Positions 50,528-62,500 of a DNA stretch of 64,000 nucleotides are shown in pieces (positions within the stretch are counted from its first letter, which is position 1; each line of letters begins with the position of its first letter). The translations under genes were made by a program, and so were the position numbers. Under the pieces are notes generated by a model. The model was not told the origin of the DNA and ran no database searches. It saw only the letters and a list, made by a program, of their open reading frames with translations. The stretch spans positions 18,908,370 through 18,972,369 of the forward strand of contig NC_045140.1 of the NCBI RefSeq assembly GCF_008831285.2. The letters are read 5' to 3'. This DNA comes from Nymphaea colorata. Lineage: Eukaryota > Streptophyta > Magnoliopsida > Nymphaeales > Nymphaeaceae.

Positions 50528-53500
50528 ATGGAAGGGAAGGATGAGATCCGGCCGAGGACAGGCGGGGTTTTCCTCTGCATCGATCTGAACGAGATGCCCG
50601 AGACCGTTCCTCCCGACGCCTACAACGTCGTAAAGCGGCTCCACGAGAACGTAGCGCCGGCGACGGGGGCACCGGCTGAACACCCAGGCGAGACCGGAGT
50701 GGGAGAGGTGCTTGCCTGCGGCTTGTGTGGCCGCCCGGAGACGAGGGGGAGCACGTTGGTCTGCGACGGTTGCGAGCGGGGTTTTCATTTGAGCTGCCTG
50801 AGGATGCGGCATCGGCGGGCTGTCGAGCTGGAGGACTGGTTGTGCGGCGAGTGCGAGGAGGCAGGCGACGGGATCCTTCGGTGGGGGCTGGGGGCAGTGA
50901 GCGCCAGCGGGGAGCGGAGGAAGAGTGGCGGTGGGGTAAGGTTGTTGGACATTAACGCTTTGCCTCCGAATGACAGCGAGAGCGACGCTGAGGGCGGTGG
51001 CGGTGAAGATACCGCAACTTCTAACTCGAGGTACCCATCATCTATCTTTCTCCTTTTATGCACTTCTTTCCCGCTGCTTCTTTTGGGTAGCTGGTCTCGG
51101 GGGTAAAATATGTACCTTCTGTTGCCAGTTCAAAATCTCTGGGAGTTTTCATGATCAAGACTCTCTTTCTTCCATTTCTGTACTTGTACTTGTTGGTCTG
51201 GGTTCTTTCTATTGTTGGTGAAGTAGGCAAACACAAAAAGACACCACTTTGACATATTGTATGGTTGTAGAAGCCAAATGTCGAACGATGATTTTTTCTC
51301 ACGGTGGTCGTCGAAAATGGACTGTATGAGCAATGGGTACGACCTATCGAATAGGAAAATTTCAACTGCAGCAGATTTTAGCAAGAGACGGAGTTTTACG
51401 GACGAGAGGACCAGCAATGAGGCGAGAACGGATAGAAATAGTTTGGACAATGTGGTTTCAGGTATCACCGCTAAGGCGAAGCCGAAACGTCGAGGTAGGC
51501 CTCGATCAGCAAGTAGGTTGCAGCAGGATGTTTTGTTAGAAGCGTTGGAAGATTATGTTTCAAAGAACCACGGCGTTCTGGGAGAAGGTTGGCGTATTGA
51601 ACTCAAGCAGCGCGGGGCTAATTCCGAGGCAGGTGCAGTTTATTGTGCACCTGAGGGCAAGGTGCTCTACTCGATGAGTGAAGTTGCTATGTATCTTGGG
51701 CTGAAACCAGCTAAAGATTTTGGAAATGGGTTTGCATCTGGACAGAAGCGTCTGCCTTCTTTCAACAGAAAAAGGTGGGAATCAATGAGATTAAAATGTG
51801 CTGGTCTGGATTCTGTGACCACAGACACTTGTATGGATGGTCCAGATATCACAAGAAGCGGCAGTGAGGAGATTTGTTCTGATATTGAAATGGAGGAGCC
51901 AAATGTGTGCCGTCCGAAGTATGAGGGGAATGCAATCGAAGCTACTGCGCAGCTGAACAATTCATGCCCTTCAAAACCTAATGTAAGGACTTAACTTTCC
52001 TAAATTTCAATACGTTATCATATAAAAAAATATGACTCCATTGCATTGATTGTATGCTATTGCATTTGTAATTTCACGACACAGATTCACTTTTCAATGT
52101 AAACAGACTGTTAATGACGTTAAAGACTCAGTGTACTGGCATATGTCTTTATATTTCCAACATTGGTTCAGGATGTTTTATAGATTGAAATGCAGACAAG
52201 TCTCTTCTGAAAATTAACTAGATTTCCTTTTGGTTACACCTTCCCAGATCAATTTACCAATTCAATACGAGGACTTCTTTATTCATCATCTTGGTAAAAT
52301 TGATTGCCGGCCTCTGTATCATAACACTAATCAGATATGGCCCGTTGGATATGAATCTAGCTGGCATGATAGGATAACAGGGTCGTTTTTCACATGCACC
52401 ATTACTGATGGGGGTGAGTTTGGACCCATGTTCAAAGTGAGAAGATGCCCGTGCACTGTGACCTCCATGCCAGATGCCGATACAGTTATTTCAAATATTA
52501 ATGACGAGAAGATCGACAACGATCAGAAATTGGGTTTTGAGAAATCTTATTGTGAGTTAGGTTTTGATGAGGATGAATCAATTCAAATGCATCTCCATGA
52601 TCCCTGCGAACTTTGTTCTCCTAGTTGCTATACCTTACAGGGTCCAGGAAACAATTGTCAACCGGATGGATCTCTCTCTTCTGAATATATGGAGCAATTG
52701 CAGCAGCATTCATGTTATATGGATGAAATTGGTGAATTTTTTGTGGAAGGACGGTCATCTTCTTCGGTATGGAGTATGGTGTCTCAAACACTTATTGATG
52801 CGTGCATTGAAATTTTCAAGCAGTCAGGCGTATTGCAGTTTTGCTGCAACCATAATCTCGGTGATACGAGGGAATTGTCTTCACCATTACCGGAACTCTT
52901 TAATGCTGGGGCAGGAGAAAGTGTTCAAAATTTGAGAAAATTCTGCAGTTCTACTGGTCCTAAACACATTCCTCAGGTGATTAAAAGTGAAAGTGATCTT
53001 GAGACATCATGCGAGGAACTAAGAAAATGGTTAAACCAGGATAGGTTTGGATTGGATGTGGAGTTTGTTCAGGAACTTCTGGAACAGTCATCTGGAGTTC
53101 AGTCATGTTCTGACTATGTTCTTCTTGCTGAAAGGTGTTCACCAGCAGCTTCAAAGACGGTTGGAAGTGGATTTTTTCTTGCCAAGCGGAAGGCTGAGGT
53201 TCACTGTGAAACAGAAAGCACCTCAGATGAATTATGTCGGAGCCTAAAGAGATCCAGAAATCTGGATTCAGTAGTGGAAAATGAAACTAAGGGAAAGGCC
53301 CCTCCTCCTGGCAGGCCATTGAGTACAAAGCTTCCATTAGAGTTGGTTGGTGATGTTCTTCAGGTATGGTCTTATTTAGTTCGTTTTTGTTTTGTGAAAC
53401 ACACTATACAATTAACGGAATGCTTTGTTATTCATTCTTTTCTTATTTCCTTATCTAATTAACATCTTGCTATTCTTTAATTTAGATGTGGGAATTTCTC

Positions 53501-56500
53501 GGGCGTTTTCATGAGGTCCTTGGCATGAAGGAACCTTTGTCATTTGAAGAACTTGAAGAAGAGCTTATTGAACCATGGCCTAATGAGCCCAGCGCTCTTG
53601 AAAAACTTGAGAAGGAAATTCAAGAATATAGGGAGCTAGCCGAGAAAAATAAAACTGGTAATCTTAGTTCCCATTTCTTGTCACCTGAAAATGAATCTGA
53701 TTTGGCAATCAGCAAGGAGAACCAACATGCATTCATTCAAGTAGAGACGTTGTCTGTGAATGAAGCTGCACAAGGTCGAGTTGCTTCACGTACCTATGGC
53801 AGATGCACGGGTGTAGCTCTTGCTAAAGCTCATACTGCACTATTGAAGTTACTAGTCGGTGAATTGCAATACAAGGTTACCGCAATTTTGGACCCTAATG
53901 CTGATGCTGGGGAACAAAGACCCAAGCGAGGAAGAAAAAGAGATTCAGAAGTTTTACAACCTTTAAGAAAACCAAAACCTGATGTCCTTCCTATTAATGA
54001 ATTAACTTGGCCAGAGTTATCCAGGAGATATGTTTTAGCTATCTTGGCTATGGATGGTACACATGAGACTGGAGAGATCACCAGTCGTGATAGTGCAAAA
54101 ATCTTACGCTGCCTACGAGGAGATGGCGGTGTTCTGACTGGTGCACTTGCTGGTTTGTCTGGAATGGAAGCAGATGCATTGGTAGGGCTTTCTGTAATCT
54201 TCTTTCAGGCTTGGAACTTTCATCATCTTGCATACACATGCTATTTATATTACCAATATGATGCCAATATTTAGTTCTTGCTTGGTTTTGTATGTATCTC
54301 TGTGACAGTTTATTCTTTCATTAAATAGGCATGGCAAAAGACGTAGCTAAGCAAGGCTGAGCATAAAATTTAAGCTGTTGAGGCTTATTTTTTCAAGAAT
54401 CTCAGGCTAGAGCTGAGTTTCAGATTATCCTGAGCTCATCAATTTATGCTAGTTTTTTCCTTTTTCTTTTCTGCTTGACATTTATTCCAAGCTTAGGTAA
54501 GTAGAAGAAGTGGGAGCAAACTTTAGGGGTCGTTTGTCAGAAGAGACATTTTGTGACTGTTTCACGAATCTGCCCCAAAGATTGGGGCAGGTTCCTGGAA
54601 CATTAGAATTATTCTTCCATGAACTTGCCCCAATCTTTAGGGCAGATTCGTGGAACACTCACATAGTGTTCCTGTTGCCATTCGTCCTCTTATGGAACAC
54701 ACTAGAATTGAACCATTTTAAAATATGGTTGAAGTATTTATGGTCAAAGTTCCTTTTACACAATGGAGAACAAATTGATCAATCTTAATTGTCATCCGGC
54801 TAAAGGCAAATATTTCTCCTATAGTTTAAATCGCTCAAAAGCTGACCCTGTAGTTAGGATAGTACAATGAAAATTTCATGTTTAAATTACACATCATGGG
54901 TCTATCTGAGACATATTTGAAGAGCTATATCTCTGGGATATGGCTGAAGATATGGGGAAAACCAATTTTATCAAGTTCTATACAAAGGGTTTTTTGGAAG
55001 GGAATCAAAATGGAGGAAAAGCATGAAAACAATGGGGATGGGGAAAAGCAACAGAAATAAAAAATGTTCAATTGACATATAACTGGAAATACTACCTTTT
55101 ACCTTCAATAAATTCAAACTCAAATGATAGAGTAGAACAAATTCAAATTTGTGCTGTCTGAGCCAGGTGTCCGTCTAGCTTGCTGTAAATTTCACAGAAA
55201 GAAAATGGAATGGCAACAGCAACTATGACCGATGCTACTCAAGGGTGGCTGCCCCTTGTCAAAGAGAGAAGGAGAGACCATGACTGCCACCTGAGGTCCG
55301 TGAAGATGGCTGCCTCCTCTCCTTTTTCTTTTTGTGGGAATCATGAAGGAAGAATAGGCGGGAGGTGCTTGAGCTAAAGGAAGGGCATATTGAGCTGTAC
55401 TTTCTGGACATAAAGATGTGCTTCTAGTTATATAAATCTGTTATATTATGGGTATTTGATTTTTGAAGCCCTTGGAAAACTTAAATGGCTGCCTTTTGGC
55501 ACACAATTGATACAAGACATGTCCACAGAATTAATTGAAAAAACAACTCAAAAATGTAAGAATTAGCCTCTAGAAGATGGGGTGTAGGTGCAAAAGTGGA
55601 CTTTGCATATTTTAGTCATATGAGTATGGTATAACGCCGTGGTTGCATCTTCATTCCTAGATGGATCTGTATTTATAAGCTGAATTGGATGGTGGAACCA
55701 TCCATTAGTGTGCTTAACATAGATATTTTGCTTGGCTTCACTCATATCTTATGCTTTCTTTCACAGAAGCATGATAGAACTCAAGATTAATCCTTGAGCT
55801 TGAGTTGTCAACTTCTCAAACTAACTTCAAAAGAGCCAGATTTTGGTTATAGCTATTGCATTAACTGTGGTTGTTTCTCTTACTCAGGAGCTTTCATCAA
55901 GTCGTTTATTGGCAAGTGAATTTAAACTAATTTATATGTTTTCAGCTTCTTGCAGAGGCTGAAAAACAAGTTTCAGATCCGGCAAATGAGGATATTATTG
56001 CTCCGGTGGACTGTAAAGATATTGAAATGGATAGTGCATGTGAAAGGGTAGCTAATGTTAGTGGTGATTTGCCAGAATGGGCTCAGGTTTTGGAACCTGT
56101 TAGAAAGCTTCCAACAAATGTGGGGACAAGAATCAGAAAGTGTGTTTATGATGCTCTTGAAAAAAATCCACCTGACTGGGCACGAGAAATCTTATTGCAC
56201 TCAATCAGCAAAGAAGTTTACAAGGGTAACGCTTCAGGGCCAACCAAGGTGAAACTGTCCCCCTTTTTCTCTTGAATGGTCAATTGCATCATTACGCTAT
56301 GGGAACTTCTGTTTGTTTTATTGTACTTCATGTGGATAATTATCAGTTCATTTTCTTTATGTATGTTGTCTTTTGTAACAATGCCATTCTCTAGTTCTGT
56401 AAAAACATAAAATGCTAAGTTTTCAGTTGTATGATTGGACAACAAAAAAGTAAAATCAAGAATAACTTTTTTTTTTCTTATGTACAATCCATGTAATGCC

Positions 56501-59500
56501 ATTCTATTCTATTGCCATGACTTGCCTATGTCTGGTGTACTTGTGCATAAATTTTGAATTCATGTGGGAAGTTCATCCAGTAAATTATGCTACACAGATA
56601 TGTCCTCATGTTTGACTAGGGGAAATCAAATCTTGCTTCTCTAACTAATGATCAAGTATTTTTGGCAAGAGACCAAAACTTGATTGTATGAGTAGTAATA
56701 ATAGTCCATTCAAATTCACATGGATCATTACTGGATGTGAATGCACTTGATGCATGCAAAATTATCTGGATAGATGATTCTCATTGCTTGTGCTTAGGTA
56801 CAAAACGGTTCAGTTTCGTTATTGAATACTGATGCTTTTTGTGCAAAAATTGGACCTTTTTTGTGGTTATAGTTGCTGCATCTTCAGTTCAGTTGCCAAG
56901 TATTTGAAGACTGGTATCCTGAGGTTAGATGGGTACTTGCATGTATAGGAGAATGTTCATGTTGCATGAGTAAGTTCCATATTGTTTACGCTGAGCCTGA
57001 GACAACAGTTTTTGATAGTGCGCACTTACACATAAACTGTTGGGCTTTATTTATTTATTTATTTTTTGAGGCTTCTGAAACAGTTTTTGAATTTATTTAA
57101 TAAAAATTTGTTCCCACCATACGCAACAAAACATTAGGTTTCAAATTCTTGTAAAACAGCAAAACCTATAACCTTAACAATTTTTTTATAAGGTTTGCTT
57201 TTCAAAATCAATCTTTTGTTGCACACTAAAATTTTAAAATCTAAAAGGAAAACACATGAGGTGTATCAGAGGAATCTTAAGAGAAGTGCGGGAGAAGGTC
57301 AAACAAGGAGGAAGCATAAATCTTGAAGTGTGATAAGTCAAGAAATAAGTATGATTTTTTACCCTTCGGAAATAATGTGTCCCATCCTACTGAAGGAAGC
57401 CTTTTGGGAGCAAGCTTCTTTTGCTGCATTAGGGTATGGTAAACTATAAAATCATTGCCTGCTTGGGATGATGTGCTTGGTGACATGGCCCATTATATTG
57501 CATGGTAGTTTTCACGAATCACGTTCACTTTTAGAGAAATATGATATGGTGCTTCTCTGGTTTCTGTTGTCAAATGTTGCATGAACGTGATTAGTTGTGG
57601 TAGTCAGCGAAATGTTGTCACCTGGTCTCTTGAAAAGGTTGAAACTGCTACTGTGCTACACTAATGCAGCATGATGTGGCTTTAGGCTCAGGTGTTGATT
57701 GTGGCACAGGTTAGTGTGTCAATGCCAGATGCACTCAAGCTAACCATTTGACTAAGTCTAGAATTCCCTAGTTATCTTTTGAACATCAATTGGGAAATTG
57801 AAAGGATGAGAATTTATTTTGTAACTGAATAAGTAGCCATATGACATTATTTTATTTATATTCTGAAAATCATTGTATGGAATTATTTATGTATATGTGT
57901 GCACCACACAATGTGTACACATATACAGTGACAGGCCCTGAACTTATGTTTTCTGAAATTGCTATGTTTTACCTGCCACGTCTTCCACACCTATACCATG
58001 TACTCATTGTTGTTGAAGTCTAGTGGTTTTGATAAATACTAACCGAATAATGTTTGACACAAACATATTTGAATTCTATGTCCGAGCTCTGCCTCCTGCA
58101 CTGTGCCAACACTGAAATATGAAAATAGCATTAAATCGAACAAGATAGCCTGTTTTAATGGGTTTTTGAGATGTTTAAGTTGTTCTATTTGTTCTTTTCA
58201 GGTAAAAAAAAAAAAATCAGGGTGCTAATAACATGATAAACAGCATTTCTTGCACAATTTTGGTGTCGAAAATGATGTCTCAGACTACACTTCAATTTGG
58301 GAATAATATTGGAATGGTACTGAAATATATTCTTCTACTTTGAGAACATCCATATGTCTTTGAAAGACTGGATGGAATTGCACATCCTTAGACAAGTAAT
58401 CTTGGTATTTTATATATGTGTTTATGTATGTAAATATCTATTCTACTTCTGAAGCTTAGTTTGATTATCTGGTCAATATTTTGTTGATCTGATGATTATG
58501 ATTAACTGGTACTTTTTATTTTTTTCCTTCATAGGTGGTCTATTAATCTTTGAATCGTCACTACATGTCATGTCCTGATTGTCTCAGTTGATGCTTAGGA
58601 ACTTTCTATTTATTTCTTCAGACCTGATCTTGAAGTTGGTTAGTTTCCTATGTAAATACCTTATTTTTTGATGACTGGAAGCGCCGCATTTGCATCCTTT
58701 TGTTTTTCTATGATGTGGCTTGTTGCATTGGAGCTGGATTCCTTTGACTTGTTTCAGTGTGGGGTCATTCCCTTAGATCTGTACTTGGTATTTATCATTG
58801 TCACATATATCCTGAAAATTATAAACAAATAAAAATTAATAAAAAATACGAAAGAAACACAAAAAAAAGTGTATAATACGCCCTTTTTTTCACGTTTTTT
58901 TTATTTTCTGGGCGTCTAATTGCTGTTTTATATGGTTAATGCATTTTTTTCGATTAATACGCGTTTTCTGTGACACTGCTTGGATGATGCTCGTATTGTA
59001 TCCTCTTTGTGCAATTCTCTCCTTGGCATGAATGTTGAGTTCTAAGTTGTAACTGCAAGGCAGATATTATCTTGGATGCAGATATATCTTAGCTTTAAAG
59101 TTTCTTTTCTGGACTTTGTCAATTTGATATGTTTCTGAGAAAACCCTTGGTCTCTTTATTTTGGGTTCTGTTTTTTTTTTTCTGTTGCTTTTTGTTATCA
59201 AAATCGAACAACAAAAGCTAAACAGTCATCTGAAAGTTAAAATATTCTGATAGGGTGGCGTTGGCTCTAGGCGTTAACTAATCTATAGACCATAAATGTC
59301 TAAGATACTTTTATGTACTCATAAATTTGCAGATGAATGACATCTCAAGCGGCTTATTGTGTAGATGTTTAATGTGGCTGCTGTTTCTGCCATGAGATGC
59401 TATATTGAAATCCCTTGGTATCATTAGTTTCATCTACGTATCATTCAATCCTGCTCCCTTGTTATAAACTCATCCTTTCCATTCAATCCATGTTCTAAAA

Positions 59501-62500
59501 TTTGCTGTAACCAATCTTCTGTTGTCTATGTGGTACAGAAAGCTGTTCTCTCTTTGTTGGCTGATGTTTGTGGAGAAGGAACACACCGCAAACCTGATAA
59601 AGCAAGAAAACAAAGAAGTGGTCATTCATGTGCTGAAATAATAATGAAACAATGTCGGGCTGTACTACGCAATTCCCTTGCTGCAGATGAAGGAAAGGTT
59701 TTCTGCAATTTACTAGGATCAACTCTCGTAAGCACAAATGATAATGAGGATGAGGGGATACTTGGAGCTCCTGCAATGGTTTCTCGGCCATTGGATTTTC
59801 GAACAATTGATTTGAGGTTGGCAGTGGGTGCATATGGTGGAATGCATGAAGCTTTTCTTGAAGATGTTCGGGAGGCACGTGCATGTTACCGCCTTTCATT
59901 TTCTTTCCAGTGCTTTTATTTTAATCAATGTTAATATAAAATATTTCCCTAGCTAGATGTTGATGGTAGGTAAATGCGGTTGTTTGGTACTTCTAATTCT
60001 TTATTTGTTTGTGATGTGTACGTGTCTGTTGGGGCCTTGCCTTCATCCATATTCATCTTTAGTATTTGGTCACTTACCCATGACAGATAGTGGTATAGAG
60101 AAAGTATGTCACAAAAAAAATAGGCAACTTAGCTTGCCTGTATGACTATTTCTTGACCACCAAACAAGTGTACCCAATTCCAAAATACATTGTTGATCCA
60201 TGTTCCTGCAACTCCTCCCTTCTTATGTTCACCTTTTTGGATCCATAACTAGAGAATAGGCCACATCAGATGTATCTGGGGAATGTGTGCCCTCAACTCA
60301 ATAAAAGAAAACCTGGTGCTTCCATTCCCCTCCTAACCAATGGGGCAAGTGTGCTTGTGATCTAACTGACAGAGTGCTTATCTTATCCTAGATAAAGAGA
60401 ATGGCTTCAAAATTTTGGTGTTGTATAGTAGGATTCGACCAATAACGTTGCTGCACGGTGATGAAGGATATAAGCAAAAAAATCAAAAGGATTTTTGATG
60501 ATAGAAAACTATGATCCTCATTTGGATATTGTGCTCAATCTTTTTCACGAATGTGAATGTGAATTTACGAATGGTTCTTTGGATCTCCAAATGCTTTACC
60601 TTAATGTTTTTTTTTTTTTAATTTTTGGGCCACATTCCATGTTTAGCAATCCATGATTCCCTTGGATTCTGTCTCATGACAATATGTGCACTCCTTTAAT
60701 GTTCGATTGTTGATATAGCTGTTCTTCATATTTTAAGCAGGGAGTTGGGAGAAAAATTTCTTGATGTAGTAGCTTGTGTCATATTTCATATATGGCCAAT
60801 TTGAAATATGAAGCCATTTGTGTTCACCTTTAACTTTCTTTCTGTTTTTGCTAGTGCATTTATCTGAAAGTGCATGAAAGAAAGAGAAAAAGCATGCTCT
60901 TTTTCAGTGGTTTAAAAAGAAATGATTCTATTAGCTAGATTTTACAAGGCTACTTGGAAATAGATGTGTCATACTAAATGATAGTGTAGACTTGTCATGA
61001 AGTAAACTGGCTAATTGTTCTAACTGGTCAATTGTTGTTGACTGCGTTCTTGTTTATTCTTATATGGTTTTTCTTTTTGTCAGCACACTTGGTTAAATTG
61101 TTCTCAAGTGCATAAAAGTGGCCATTATTTGCAATATCATGGGTTCTATAATTTAAACCTGAATTTTGGTACTAATTATCTGTTAGGTTTAGATGCTGAA
61201 TTCTGTTTTTGCAGATAAAACTCTACTTTGATTTGTTTGATAGAAGGAATTGAATTTGTGATACTTAGTTATTTTCAGTTTCAAGATTTTTTGGCCCAGT
61301 TGTTTAGGAATGGAAAATTTTTATGTGGCCAGTTCTGACAATTTCTGCCTGAGTTTGCATATCTGTATGTGTGTGCGTGTGTTGAAAGGCAGGAATAAAT
61401 GTACTTTTCCCTTTTATACATTTTCATCATAGATTGACATTTTTTCTATTGTGAATTATGGATTTCTGTCGCTTGTGTCTGGGCATTGTCAATATGCGAT
61501 TTCCTTCTGGAGTCTGGAGTTAGGACAGTGACAAGAAAAGAGGGATATCATGCATGATTGCTTATATCTGATCAGCTATTTTTTCCCATTCTGGAATCCT
61601 GACCGACCTTCATTTTTGTCAGCAGGTTTGGAGTAATATTAGCACAGCTTATGGTGATAGGCCTGAACTCCTTCAGTTGGCTGAATCTCTATCACAGAAT
61701 TTTGAATCTCTATATGTAAAAGAGGTTTGCTTCTTGTATGAATCCTTTGGAGTTTGTAAGTAGTATCAAACACTTAGTTAGATGTGATAGCAGACATAAA
61801 TTTTCTTCTCCTGTGAAAGTAAATGCCAGCACTAGGATCAGAGTTAGTATATCCATTTGTAAACAGAAATAACTTCAGAGATGCATTCTAGTTCCTATGT
61901 GTAAATTCCTTTCTCAACAGTAGACAGCTGCATTTTATCCTGTAAAACGTTTACTTGTTTTAGGTTAGACCAATTGTTACATGATGCCTAATGTTGTGCC
62001 AGATAACTAAAAGCCTATGGCTCACTGAATTACTGCTGCAGTTCTGCTTTAGTCTTTTATCGCCATAGTGACATCAAATGAAAATTAAAAGTTAGTAAAA
62101 TACAATAGTTTGAAATATTCTCTACATACAGTTTCTCTGTTGATGGTTGATAGTTGCATTATCATGTAACTTCTATTTGTTTTAGGAGAGAAGCTAGAAT
62201 GGTTATCTTAGTGCTGTACAGTGCTAAAGCCTAGAGGCCTTTAAAATTTACACATTGAAATAAGTCAACAACTGCTACTTTGGTCTTTTATAATCATAAA
62301 TATTGTGGCGCTTTGAAAATATTAGGACCAAACAATAAATGTGATAAATGGAAATCCAACTCCAACATTTGTAACATCTTGAATGTAGTTAAACTAATAT
62401 TAACAAATAATTGTGATTGATTTACTTTTATCATTATTCTTTGACATACTTGAAATCCCAATTGCCACAACAATAAAGGGCAGTAATATGAACTGCCAAA

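Noticed and set aside
50354..50812. A 152-codon minus-strand open frame over the MBD9 5' end
   Set aside because: Shadow of GC-rich MBD9 exon 1 and its 5' UTR; no domain, and the plus strand encodes the PHD finger.
59495..59899. A 134-codon minus-strand open frame
   Set aside because: It is antisense to MBD9 exon 6, whose plus-strand frame matches the MBD9 bromodomain region.
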